Below the pieces are notes generated by a model, which saw nothing but the letters and a program-made list of their open reading frames with translations, had not been told where the DNA came from and ran no database searches. Below are positions 17,822-26,327 of a DNA stretch of 64,000 bases, in pieces (the stretch's first letter is position 1; the number at the start of each line of letters is the position of its first letter). The position numbers and the translations under genes were made by a program. The stretch comes from an uncultured Clostridium sp. (GTDB lineage Bacteria > Bacillota > Clostridia > TANB77 > CAG-508), in assembly GCA_947575605.1 (NCBI GenBank), contig CANPNZ010000005.1:26663-90662 (forward strand), given 5' to 3'.

Positions 17822-18823
17822 TTAAACTTCTATACTAATGGCATGAGCAATACCAGGAATTGATTCGCCTTGTTGAGAACTTGTTGAATTCATTAAAGCT
17901 CCTGTTGCAATTAATAATATTTTTTTCATTTTATTTTCTTTTAATTGTTTAAAGAAATAACCAGAAAATACTGTTCCACAGCAAGCACAACCACTACCAC
18001 CAGAGTGAGTATCTTGAGCATTTTTATCAAAAATTAGAACACCACAGTCGTTATAATTTGATTTAATATGATAACCTTGTGATTTAGCAATATCAATAGC
18101 AATTTCTTTACCAACATGACCTAAGTCACCACTGATAATGACATCATAATAACTTGGATTTCTGCCAGTATCTAAGAAGTGAGTAATTAGTGTATCCGCA
18201 AAAGCTGGAGCCATAGCAGCACCCATGTTATTAGCATCTTTAATTCCCATGTCGACAATTTTGCCAGGTGTAATATGAGTAATATAAGGACCTTGCCCAT
18301 CTTTTGTCAAGATGGCTGCCCCTGAACCTGTAACCGTCCATTGACTTGTAGGTGGACGTTGATTTCCTAATTCTAACGGAAATCTAAATTGTTTTTCAGC
18401 ACTACAAAAGTGACTAGAAGTAGCACATAAAACGTTATTAGCAAAACTTTCTACTGCCATAGCACCCAAACTCATAGATTCCACAAAGGTAGAACAAGCA
18501 CCAAAAACACCAAAGAAAGGAATACTTAATTCTCGTAGACCAAAACTAGAAGAAATACATTGATTTAACAAGTCACCAGCAAACATACAATCAATTTTAT
18601 TAGCTGGTACGCCAGATTTAGAAATAACCGTATTGACAGTTTCTTTTATAATTTTACTTTCTGCCTTTTCCCATGTTTTTTCACCCCAAAATTCATCATC
18701 TAAAGTTTGATCAAAGTATTTAGATAAAGGACCTTGTGCTTCTTTAGGACCAACAATAGAGGCACAATCTAAAATAGTTGGAGGGGTATTAAATTTTATA
18801 GTTTGTTTTCCTAACTTTTCCAA
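17822..18823 (-). CDS. spoVAD: Stage V sporulation protein AD
   Basis: 333 residues of the thiolase-like fold. SpoVAD is a soluble dipicolinic-acid binding component of the SpoVA channel. Family segments include GVFGACSTFVESMSLGA, SSHFCSAEKQFRFPLELG and SGDLGHVGKEIA. The start is UUG 18823, with AAGGAG nine bases upstream. It is separated from spoVAC by a 216-bp REP doublet, which may affect read-through within the operon. Confidence 0.93.
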   Translation of the reverse strand: MEKLGKQTIKFNTPPTILDCASIVGPKEAQGPLSKYFDQTLDDEFWGEKTWEKAESKIIKETVNTVISKSGVPANKIDCMFAGDLLNQCISSSFGLRELSIPFFGVFGACSTFVESMSLGAMAVESFANNVLCATSSHFCSAEKQFRFPLELGNQRPPTSQWTVTGSGAAILTKDGQGPYITHITPGKIVDMGIKDANNMGAAMAPAFADTLITHFLDTGRNPSYYDVIISGDLGHVGKEIAIDIAKSQGYHIKSNYNDCGVLIFDKNAQDTHSGGSGCACCGTVFSGYFFKQLKENKMKKILLIATGALMNSTSSQQGESIPGIAHAISIEV

Positions 18824-18845
18824 AACATCATCTCCTTACATTGCG

Positions 18846-19061
18846 AAGTTTGCCAAAGGGGACGGACCTTTTTGGCAATCTTTCAATTATTTTATTAGAT
18901 TGTAAGTTAAAAATTTCGTTCCTTACTGGTTGGACAAATCATATAAGACATTAGATATATTTCATAAGTAGAAAAGTTAATCGGTTTTTTATATAACATA
19001 CAATCTAAACAAACATTAAAAATTGTAGTTGCCAAAAAGGTCCGTCCCCTTTGGCAAACTT
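18846..19061. repeat. REP doublet (MITE-like element), copy 2
   Basis: Inverted REP ends at 18849-18878 and 19029-19058, extended by AAGTTTGCC/GGCAAACTT. The interior matches copy 1 (3016-3277) over TTTCGTTCCTTACTGG, CATTAGATATATTTCATA and AGTAGAAAAGTTAATC. Here both ends carry CCAAAGGGG/CCCCTTTGG, where copy 1 has CCATTGGGG/CCCCAATGG at both ends. It sits inside the spoVA operon. Confidence 0.85.
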
Positions 19062-19070
19062 TAGAAAATT

Positions 19071-19535
19071 TTAAACCAAAGTCATACTTTGTGTATTAAA
19101 TATCAAGAATATGATACCGACTAAAATAGAAGCAGAAATACCAAATACTAAAACAGGACCCGCAACGGTGAACATCTTTCCACCAACTCCCATAACGTAT
19201 CCTTCTGATTTATATTCCATAGCAGGTGACACAATTGAATTGGCAAATCCAGTAATCGGAACTAAAGAACCAGCACCCGCAAATTTGCCTATTTTATTAA
19301 ATAAATTCAGACCAGTTAAAAAAGCAGAAATTCCAATTAATAAAATGGAAACAATTGTACCAGATGTTTGCGTATCAAAACCTCTTTCTTTACATATATT
19401 AAGAATAACTTGTCCAATGGTACAAATTAATCCACCAACCCAAAAGGCATTGAAGCAATTTTTTAAAATAGGAGAGTTGGGAGATTTTTTATCCACATAT
19501 TCTTGATAAGTTTGTTTTGTTTCTAATGGATCCAT
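19071..19535 (-). CDS. spoVAC: Stage V sporulation protein AC
   Basis: 154 residues with four hydrophobic segments and the family FWVGGLICTIGQVILN and KFAGAGSLVPITGFANS. SpoVAC is the mechanosensitive pore of the SpoVA channel. Shine-Dalgarno AAGGAGG precedes the AUG. It is paralogous to spoVAE downstream. It follows the dodecin gene by 13 bases, so dodecin-spoVAC-spoVAD-spoVAE may be one transcript, probably read by sigma-G in the forespore (known for spoVA, not shown here). Confidence 0.93.
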   Translation of the reverse strand: MDPLETKQTYQEYVDKKSPNSPILKNCFNAFWVGGLICTIGQVILNICKERGFDTQTSGTIVSILLIGISAFLTGLNLFNKIGKFAGAGSLVPITGFANSIVSPAMEYKSEGYVMGVGGKMFTVAGPVLVFGISASILVGIIFLIFNTQSMTLV

Positions 19536-19548
19536 TTATACTACCTCC

Positions 19549-19767
19549 TTAATTTTTGTTTCTATTCAAATCAAGTGTAAAACTAATATCCAAATCAACA
19601 AAATATTCTAAAATTTTGTCTCCATCAATACTAGCTCTTTGCTCTAAAATTTTTACTTCTGATAAATAATCAATTGTCTTTGAAGCTTCAGCAATTGCTT
19701 TTACAATGGCATCTTTCCAAGAAACTGTTGAATTACCAGTTATGATTAAATGTTTTTTTATATCCAT
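19549..19767 (-). CDS. Dodecin-family flavin-binding protein
   Basis: 72 residues with the dodecin layout: a strand, then STVSWKDAIVKAIAEASKTI (helix), then strands DKILEYFVDLDISFTLDL. Dodecins form dodecameric shells that store flavin. The N-terminus is slightly diverged, so flavin binding is not assured. The start AUG 19767 has GGAGG six bases upstream. Its place at the head of the spoVA group suggests expression during spore formation (inference). Confidence 0.8.
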   Translation of the reverse strand: MDIKKHLIITGNSTVSWKDAIVKAIAEASKTIDYLSEVKILEQRASIDGDKILEYFVDLDISFTLDLNRNKN

Positions 19768-19788
19768 AATCAACCTCCAAAAAATCTT

Positions 19789-19872
19789 TTACAAGTATCT
19801 TTTCCAAGAATTAGAAAAAATATACAAAACCAGTAGAAATTTTTTGTAAAAAATTATATAATTCGATTGCAT
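19789..19872 (-). CDS. Possible 27-residue peptide upstream of dodecin
   Basis: AUG 19872 lies seven bases after CTGGAGG, a very strong ribosome-binding site. It encodes a hydrophobic/basic peptide (YIIFYKKFLLVLYIF core) ending 21 bases before the dodecin start. It may be a leader peptide or a small membrane peptide. Only the ribosome-binding site supports it. Confidence 0.35.
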   Translation of the reverse strand: MQSNYIIFYKKFLLVLYIFSNSWKRYL

Positions 19873-20055
19873 GGTTTTTCCTCCAGAAAAGAAGGTATTA
19901 CTTATTGGTAGGCGTGGTTAATGCTCGCACAGCTGAGGAAATCCCAAAAATCATAAAAAATCATAGAAAGTAAAGAGATTGCAAATAAACTTAGGAAACC
20001 AATGGCAACAGAAAAGTAAAAAAGTTGCCAAATACTTGTAAACCAATACAGAAAA

Positions 20056-20085
20056 TTGCCAAAAAGGTCCGTCCCCAATGGCACA
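20056..20085 (+). repeat. REP-like element directly upstream of rsmB
   Basis: Same 30-base REP as at 438 and 3248. It ends 12 bases before the rsmB start codon, so the hairpin would lie beside the ribosome-binding site AAGGGAG. Confidence 0.85.
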
Positions 20086-20097
20086 GAAGGGAGAAAA

Positions 20098-21459
20098 ATG
20101 ATAGATAAGGTAAGAGAAATAGCACTAAAGGTATTGTATGAAGTGGATAAAAGCGATGCTTATTCTAATATTGCATTGGATGAAGCATTGAACAAAGCAA
20201 GAAAAGAAAAAATGGATATTACCCAGCGAGATATTGGATTTATTTCTGAAATTGTGTATGGCACCATTTCTTGGAGATTGACAATTGACGAAATTATTAA
20301 AAAATATGCTACCATTAAAATTAAAAAAATTTCACTTTGGATTTTAAATATATTAAGAATGAGTATATATCAGATATTGTTTTTAGATAGAGTGCCTAAA
20401 TCAGCAGCTGTTAATGAAGGAGTTAATCTGGCGAAAAGGTACGGACATAAGGCTAGTAGCAATTTTGTAAATGCTATTTTACGAAAGGTAGAGAAGAAGG
20501 ATTTTGAAGATTTTTTTACCATAGAAAATGAGATAGAAAGAATTAGTAAAACCAATTCTATGCCAAGCTGGATCGTAGAAAAATTGCTTCAGGATCATTC
20601 CGTTGAGCAAGTGGAGAAAATTTGCCAGAATGGTAATGTAAAACCACAACTGCATGTAAGGGTTAATTCTTTAAAGATTGATAATCAAGAATTAAGACAA
20701 AGATTAGAAAAAGAAGGAATCCAGGTACAACAAGCAGATAGGGACGATTTTTTAGTGTTAGAGGGAGCCAAGAATATAGAAGGGAAAAATACTTTTAAAG
20801 AAGGGTTATTTACCGTTCAAGATGAAGCAGCAGGATTGATCCCATTCCTATTAAATCCCAAACCAAATGAAAAAGTATTGGATGCTTGTAGTAGTCCAGG
20901 CGGTAAAACAACCTATATGGCAGAAAAAATGAAAAATCAAGGACAAATTATCGCTTGGGATTTACATGAACATAGAGTGAAGTTAGTAGAAAAAACAGCA
21001 CATAGATTAGGAATTGAAATTATTAAAACAGAAGTAAAGGATGCTAGTCAATATGAAGAACAATATAAAGAAACATTTGATAAGATATTACTAGATGTTC
21101 CATGCTTAGGGATAGGAGTTATTAAGAGAAAACCAGACATTAAATGGAAAAGAAAAAAAGAAGATTTAGAAGAAATTACAAAAATACAACAAAACATACT
21201 ACAAAATTGCTCTCAATATTTGAAAGTAGGAGGGGAATTGGTGTATTCTACTTGTAGTATTCTAAAAGAAGAAAATGAAAAGATAATTGAACAATTTTTG
21301 GCAAAGAACAAAACATTTGAAATAGTGAATCTGGATTGTATAAAAGAAGATTTTTTCGAAAAAAATGTCGAAAAAGAAAAATTTATACAGATTTATCCTA
21401 ATGAGAAAACAGATGGATTTTTTATTTGTAAGTTGCGAAAAATACAAGCAAAATGCTAG
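20098..21459 (+). CDS. rsmB: 16S rRNA m5C967 methyltransferase RsmB
   Basis: 453 residues. The N-terminal NusB-like RNA-binding domain (1-140) is followed by a PUA-like linker and a Rossmann methyltransferase domain with DACSSPGGKTTYMAE (SAM loop), the motif IV Cys region DVPCLGIG and the motif VI Cys in YSTCSILKEENE. The start at 20098 follows AAGGGAG. An open frame extends back through the REP to 20056 but that is not a start. Probably monocistronic. Confidence 0.94.
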   Translation: MIDKVREIALKVLYEVDKSDAYSNIALDEALNKARKEKMDITQRDIGFISEIVYGTISWRLTIDEIIKKYATIKIKKISLWILNILRMSIYQILFLDRVPKSAAVNEGVNLAKRYGHKASSNFVNAILRKVEKKDFEDFFTIENEIERISKTNSMPSWIVEKLLQDHSVEQVEKICQNGNVKPQLHVRVNSLKIDNQELRQRLEKEGIQVQQADRDDFLVLEGAKNIEGKNTFKEGLFTVQDEAAGLIPFLLNPKPNEKVLDACSSPGGKTTYMAEKMKNQGQIIAWDLHEHRVKLVEKTAHRLGIEIIKTEVKDASQYEEQYKETFDKILLDVPCLGIGVIKRKPDIKWKRKKEDLEEITKIQQNILQNCSQYLKVGGELVYSTCSILKEENEKIIEQFLAKNKTFEIVNLDCIKEDFFEKNVEKEKFIQIYPNEKTDGFFICKLRKIQAKC

Positions 21460-21503
21460 TGTTACAAAAGTGTTACATTTTTGTTACAAGTGTATTAAAT
21501 GTA

Positions 21504-21531
21504 TTGACATTTTGGCAAATAAAGATAAAAT
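21504..21531 (+). promoter_or_regulatory. Sigma-A promoter of the type IV pilus operon
   Basis: TTGACA (21504-21509), 16-base spacer, TAAAAT (21526-21531), about 90 bases ahead of the first pilus gene. Confidence 0.7.
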
Positions 21532-21624
21532 ATAAATATATTTGAAGAACTGTGTAAATTATTCAAGTATGGATTTTGTAAATTTGTAAAAAATAAAAAT
21601 ATATCAATTAAAAAGGAGAAAACA

Positions 21625-23253
21625 ATGGCGAATGGAAGTTGCTTAGGGCTATATATTGAAGAACATTTAATTAAATATGCAAAAGTTTCAAAAGATCATG
21701 ATAAAGTGAAAGTAGATGCATTTGGCTTAATGTTTTATGATAAATTAGGGGAAGCAATTGCACAAATTATTCAGGAAACTTATAGTCAAAAAACACCAAT
21801 TAGTATTAACCTATCAGAAGAAATGTACAATTATTTTGATATGTTTGCTTTATTAACCAAAAATGACTTACAAAAAGCCATTAAAACAGAATTTGACTCC
21901 TATTGTGCTGAAAAAGGATACAATCCAAATGTATTTGAAAGCAGATATGCTATCGTTGGAAATCAGGATGAAAGAGAAAAAATAAGAGTTATCCATGTAG
22001 CAGAAAATAAAATTGAATTAAACAAACAAATACAACAAATAGAAGGTTATAAATTAGCTAGTATTTCACCAATTTCTATGGCAATTCCTAATTTAATTGA
22101 TATCGAAAAGCATGAAAATGCTTTAATTGTCAACATAGAGGATACAACAACTGTAACGACTATATTGGACGACAAAATTTATAACATTGATAAAATAGAA
22201 GAAGGAAGCAAAGACTTTTTAACAAAAATCAATCTAAAAGAAAATTCGTATCTAAAAGCTTATGAAATTTGTAAAAATACAACCATTTATACATCAGAAG
22301 GAAGAGAACTACAAGAAGAACAATCTACCTATTTAGAAGACATTATGCCAACCCTATATAATATAGTGGGAAATGTAAGAAGTATTATAAGAGAAAATGG
22401 CGACAGAATTAAAAAAGTTTACATTACAGGAACCGCTGCCTTAATCAATAATATTGATTTATATTTCCAAGAATATTTAGAAGAGGTAGACTGCGAAATA
22501 TTAAAACCATATTTTATCCAATCCACAGCAGGTGATATTAGTATTAAAGATTACATCGAAGTAAATTCTGCTATATCTTTAGGAATGATGGGAATAGGAG
22601 AAGGTATTAGTGGAATGAACTTTAAAAGTCAGACACTAGCTGATAAAATTCCAGATTGGTTAAAAATAGAGGTAGGAGGAAATGAGAATACTAAGTTAAA
22701 ACATGGTGCAAGCAATATGTTTACTTGGGATTTAGGACAACCCTTTGATAAAACAGAAACAGGATTACTTAGAATAGCAATAGCTTTAATCCTATTAGTT
22801 GTTATGTATTCTGCATTTTCTGGATTGTTAGCGAATCAAATGAATAAAAAAACTGGGCAGGCTCAAGAATCTATTACCACTACCAATGATCAAATTGGGT
22901 TAGCAAAAACAGACAATGAAAAAATCAACAGTAAAATTAACGAGTACACAAATATGATAAAAAATTTAGAAGAGGCCAATAACAGACTTACCGATCGAAA
23001 TAAAACTAGAAATGCCATCCCTAATTTATTAAATCAAATCATGTCAATTGTACCAGAAAATGTACAATTAACTTCAATTGAGAATACCAGCAGTACTCAC
23101 ATTATAATTAATGCACAATCTAATAAATATGAACAATTAGGTTATTTTGTAGCAAAAATGAAAACAGAAGTAATTTTGACAAATATCATTTCAACAGCAG
23201 GTCAAAAAGATAATAATGTAGTTAGTATTAAAATAGAAGGAGATTTGCCATGA
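21625..23253 (+). CDS. pilM: Type IV pilus assembly PilM-PilN fusion protein
   Basis: 542 residues. Residues 1-350 are an actin-like PilM domain (start CLGLYIEEHLIKYAKVS; later KKVYITGTAALINNID). A single transmembrane helix lies near 381-403, then a coiled coil and a PilN-like ferredoxin-fold domain (IPNLLNQIMSIVPENVQLTS). In most bacteria PilM and PilN are separate proteins that bind each other; here they are one chain. The fused protein would link the cytoplasmic ring with the outside of the membrane. AAAGGAG precedes the AUG. The pilO start overlaps its stop by four bases. Confidence 0.85.
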   Translation: MANGSCLGLYIEEHLIKYAKVSKDHDKVKVDAFGLMFYDKLGEAIAQIIQETYSQKTPISINLSEEMYNYFDMFALLTKNDLQKAIKTEFDSYCAEKGYNPNVFESRYAIVGNQDEREKIRVIHVAENKIELNKQIQQIEGYKLASISPISMAIPNLIDIEKHENALIVNIEDTTTVTTILDDKIYNIDKIEEGSKDFLTKINLKENSYLKAYEICKNTTIYTSEGRELQEEQSTYLEDIMPTLYNIVGNVRSIIRENGDRIKKVYITGTAALINNIDLYFQEYLEEVDCEILKPYFIQSTAGDISIKDYIEVNSAISLGMMGIGEGISGMNFKSQTLADKIPDWLKIEVGGNENTKLKHGASNMFTWDLGQPFDKTETGLLRIAIALILLVVMYSAFSGLLANQMNKKTGQAQESITTTNDQIGLAKTDNEKINSKINEYTNMIKNLEEANNRLTDRNKTRNAIPNLLNQIMSIVPENVQLTSIENTSSTHIIINAQSNKYEQLGYFVAKMKTEVILTNIISTAGQKDNNVVSIKIEGDLP

Positions 23254-23996
23254 AAAAATTATTAATGTTAATTCTAATTGGATTATTATTAATACTTTCT
23301 ATCTATATAGTAGTTAGCGGATTTGAAGTAGGAAATATAGAAGTTCTAAGCTATATGGGAATTCAACAAAAAAATAAAGAACTAAATGGAAAAATTCAAG
23401 AAGCTAGCAAATTAGCTGAAAAAGATTATAGACAAACCGTTAGTACAGTAGAAGAAAGTAGTAAAAAATTAGAACAAACTAAAAAAGAATATGATGATAT
23501 AACAGTGATTAGTTCCGATGGTAGTATGGATGCAGCCGGACAATTAGAAAGATATGAGATAGAAACATTATGGGTTAAATTAGGAAATTATGCTACCAGT
23601 GAAGGTGCTGTTGTACGAATTGATATTGTTCGAGGCAATACAAGTAGTACCTATAATCTAAAATTCACAGTAAATGGAAGCTATATTTCTATTACTGATT
23701 TTATATCTGACATTGAAAATGATAGTACCTTAGGATTTAAAATAGAAGATTTTAAAATGGTACCATCTGGAGATACTTTACAAGCAACCTTTATTTGTAA
23801 AGAAATTGCGATTAAAGAAGTTTCAGAAACCAGTAATCCAAATGTGGGATTACCAGAAAATAAAGACAATACAACCAATACTGCTAACGGTGGCAATACA
23901 ACTAATACAAACAAGACGACTAATGCTACCAATACAGCAGGTGGAAATAACACAGCTACATCGAATACCACAAATACACCGAATGTAGCACGATAA
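23250..23996 (+). CDS. pilO: PilO-like type IV pilus alignment protein
   Basis: 248 residues. An N-terminal membrane helix (4-24), a coiled coil (45-85), then a small alpha/beta domain (residues 95-190), the PilO layout. The last ~55 residues are low-complexity Asn/Thr/Gly, probably a flexible cell-wall spanning tail. The four-base overlap with the PilM/N gene indicates coupling. The family call rests mainly on layout and operon position, because PilO sequences diverge strongly. Confidence 0.7.
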   Translation: MKKLLMLILIGLLLILSIYIVVSGFEVGNIEVLSYMGIQQKNKELNGKIQEASKLAEKDYRQTVSTVEESSKKLEQTKKEYDDITVISSDGSMDAAGQLERYEIETLWVKLGNYATSEGAVVRIDIVRGNTSSTYNLKFTVNGSYISITDFISDIENDSTLGFKIEDFKMVPSGDTLQATFICKEIAIKEVSETSNPNVGLPENKDNTTNTANGGNTTNTNKTTNATNTAGGNNTATSNTTNTPNVAR

Positions 23997-24014
23997 AAAG
24001 GAAAGGGGGATAAT

Positions 24015-24509
24015 ATGGCTAAAACAATTATAAAAGAATTAATTATTGCCTTATTGTTATGTTTAGCTATCCTTTTATTGTTAGGAATTTTATTATATGA
24101 GTATGTTCCTATGACAAAGACAATACCGAATCCTGTTTCTTATACAACACCAGAAAATGTGAAAAAAGAGTTGGCAGAAGCGGAGGGAGTAGATGAAAAC
24201 CAAATTATTATGACTTATGAGGTTGATTCTACTGACTTAAATAATTATAAAAATATACAAAATTATAAACCAGGAAAAGCCAATCCATTTTCTTCGTATG
24301 AAACCACAGGAACCAATACGACAACTGCCAATGGGACAACAAGTAATACGAACGCAGGAACAGCAACATCGGGAACAACAGGAAATGGAAATACAACTAC
24401 CAATAGTGGTACGACTTCAAATGATACAAATGGTACTTCTAGCACTTCTACACAAGAAAATACCACAACGTCTGGAGGACAATTCTTCCAAGATAAGGGT
24501 ACCAAATAA
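24015..24509 (+). CDS. PilP-like pilus protein with Thr/Asn/Gly-rich tail
   Basis: 164 residues. One N-terminal membrane helix (8-30), then a short region with YKPGKANPFSSYE, which resembles the PilP NPF/DPF motif. About 70 residues of Thr/Asn/Gly/Ser low complexity follow, ending in GGQFFQDKGTK. It directly follows pilO, the usual PilP place. It could equally be an unrelated envelope linker protein. Shine-Dalgarno AAAGGGG. Confidence 0.5.
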   Translation: MAKTIIKELIIALLLCLAILLLLGILLYEYVPMTKTIPNPVSYTTPENVKKELAEAEGVDENQIIMTYEVDSTDLNNYKNIQNYKPGKANPFSSYETTGTNTTTANGTTSNTNAGTATSGTTGNGNTTTNSGTTSNDTNGTSSTSTQENTTTSGGQFFQDKGTK

Positions 24510-24592
24510 TTAAGTTTTTAACATTATATGATAGCTCATATAATTCAAAATATATTTTATATATTCAAAAGAAAAAAGAAAAGGAGGAAACA

Positions 24593-25033
24593 ATGATGAT
24601 GAAAAAACAAAACGGTATTACATTAATCGCTTTAGTTATCACAATTATTGTATTATTAATTTTAGCTGGGGTGTCTATTGCTATGCTTACAGGTGATAAT
24701 GGAATTTTGACAAAAGCAAAAATATCTGGAGAAGAGACAAGAATAGCGGAAATTAAAGAAGCAATAAGCTTAGCAGCATCTACTATTATGGCAGATCAAA
24801 TAGATCCAACCGTAACTACCCCAAAAGAAATGAATTATGAAAACATAGCGATTCAAGTTAAAGCTGATAATGCTAGTTCAAATGCCCGAGATATTGAGGG
24901 AGGTATAGAATATACCTATGGTGGAAAAACTTATAATGTAAAATTTCCATTTATAACAAAAGATTCAAAAAATATTGGAGTAAATACAAATGATGATACA
25001 ACATTTATTATTGAATTAAAGCCAACAGAATAA
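24593..25033 (+). CDS. pilA: Type IV major pilin (prepilin)
   Basis: 146 residues. A short basic leader ending in NG, then ITLIALVITIIVLLILAGVS, the class III signal: cleavage before Ile1, Leu at 3, but no Glu5. The hydrophobic helix continues into a soluble domain. Three consecutive AUG-type codons follow AAGGAGG; the first is used here. Lack of Glu5 is common in this group of Clostridia pilins that carry DNGILTKA after the helix. Followed by a strong hairpin that may raise mRNA stability relative to neighbours. Confidence 0.88.
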   Translation: MMMKKQNGITLIALVITIIVLLILAGVSIAMLTGDNGILTKAKISGEETRIAEIKEAISLAASTIMADQIDPTVTTPKEMNYENIAIQVKADNASSNARDIEGGIEYTYGGKTYNVKFPFITKDSKNIGVNTNDDTTFIIELKPTE

Positions 25034-25041
25034 AAAAGAAA

Positions 25042-25077
25042 TTTAGCCATACGCACACCACGTGTGTATGGCTAAAA
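25042..25077 (+). promoter_or_regulatory. Stem-loop after pilA
   Basis: TTTAGCCATAC and GTATGGCTAAA arms with a GC-rich inner part CACAC/GTGTG. No T run follows, so it is more likely a 3' stabiliser or partial terminator than a full stop. Confidence 0.6.
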
Positions 25078-25104
25078 TTAAAAATAAGCAAAAGAGGAGA
25101 AACA

Positions 25105-25923
25105 ATGAACCTAACATTTTACATACTAATATTTATCATAGGAACCTTATTTGGAAGTTTCTATACACTAGCCGTTTATAGAATTCCGAAAAGACAGGAT
25201 ATCGTACATACCCATTCATATTGTCCTAATTGTAATCACAAATTAGGCTTTTTAGACTTAATACCAATCATTAGTTATGTATTTTTGAAGGGGAAATGTA
25301 GATATTGCAAAAACAAAATAAGACCACGTTATCTAATTTTAGAAATATTATCAGGCATACTATTTGTAGGAATAGCGTATGTCATGAAATTCAACTTTGA
25401 AACTTTAAATGCCATCAAAATAGCTGAATTTTGTTTTATGGTTTTGTATCTAACATTCATTATATTAGTAGCAGGAATAGACAAAGAAAACCGAAAAATA
25501 GATAAAATGGTATCTGTATATGGAATTGTAATATCTATTATGTATATGGTATATCTATACATAGTAGAACAAACTAATATTTATAGATATGGTATATACT
25601 TAATTTGTTACATAATTGTTTTGTTATTGGATACGATAACACTTAAAAAATATGCCAAAAACAGTTATGTCACAGGAATCTTATTAATGATTCTTACCAT
25701 GATAATCTTTACAGGGGAATATATAACAGAAAATGCCATCATTTTTACACTGTTAGCCATTTCTCTATACCTATTAATGAATAAAATAAGTGAAAGAAAA
25801 AAGAGAAAGAAACATATAGAAGAACAAATTACAAATAAGCTAAGTATTGGATTATTCTTAGGAACTTTCAATGTTTTAATGTTAATGTTAGTTCTATTTA
25901 TCACAAATTATAGAGGAGTTTAA
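25105..25923 (+). CDS. pilD: Prepilin peptidase
   Basis: 272 residues, about eight hydrophobic segments. The N-terminal methylase-like domain is intact: GSFYTLAVYRIPKRQ and two CxxC pairs (C40/C43, C65/C68). The first catalytic Asp region is AGIDKENRKIDKM (D126 or D133). The usual second GxGD motif is not visible; the nearest is LLLDTITLKK with D176. It removes the leader of PilA and the minor pilins and N-methylates them. Missing GxGD is odd and may mean reduced or altered activity, or just divergence. Confidence 0.85.
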   Translation: MNLTFYILIFIIGTLFGSFYTLAVYRIPKRQDIVHTHSYCPNCNHKLGFLDLIPIISYVFLKGKCRYCKNKIRPRYLILEILSGILFVGIAYVMKFNFETLNAIKIAEFCFMVLYLTFIILVAGIDKENRKIDKMVSVYGIVISIMYMVYLYIVEQTNIYRYGIYLICYIIVLLLDTITLKKYAKNSYVTGILLMILTMIIFTGEYITENAIIFTLLAISLYLLMNKISERKKRKKHIEEQITNKLSIGLFLGTFNVLMLMLVLFITNYRGV

Positions 25924-25924
25924 T

Positions 25925-26326
25925 ATGAATGTGAAAAGTGAAAAAGGATATACAGGAGTGGATATAGCTATTTCCATTGTAGTATTATTTATATTTGTAT
26001 CTTTAATTGCGATGTTATCTTATCATTTAAATAGTTCTGCCAAAGAAATAGAATTAAAAGCACAAGCAACAGAAATAGCAGTAGGAGAAATAGAAAAATT
26101 AAAAAATGAGAGTTTTGATAGGATAGACGAAAGAAACACTCCTGAAATATCTGAAATACCAGAGCAACGAGGATTTTATAAAAATATTCAGGTAGAAGAT
26201 TATGCAGACATAGAGTCTAACAAAGATAGAGGGATTGTAAAAAGAGTAATCGTAACCATTCAATATAACTATAAAAAGACACCTCAAAAAATAGAGCTTT
26301 CAACCATTATATCAAAGGAGAATTAG
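25925..26326 (+). CDS. Minor pilin-like protein (PilV type)
   Basis: 133 residues. Short leader MNVKSEKG then YTGVDIAISIVVLFIFVS, a prepilin-like N-terminus (Gly before an aromatic residue, Asp at position 4-5 of the mature form). A helix and a small soluble domain follow. It starts two bases after pilD. Probably a tip or initiation pilin. Confidence 0.65.
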   Translation: MNVKSEKGYTGVDIAISIVVLFIFVSLIAMLSYHLNSSAKEIELKAQATEIAVGEIEKLKNESFDRIDERNTPEISEIPEQRGFYKNIQVEDYADIESNKDRGIVKRVIVTIQYNYKKTPQKIELSTIISKEN

Positions 26327-26327
26327 T

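Noticed and set aside
19902..20084. 60-codon minus-strand frame over the REP before rsmB
   Set aside because: It starts inside the REP element, lacks a ribosome-binding site and shows no family resemblance.
23681..24505. Val-rich minus-strand frames opposite the PilO and PilP-like tails
   Set aside because: They are antisense images of the Thr/Asn repeat codons, without start signals.
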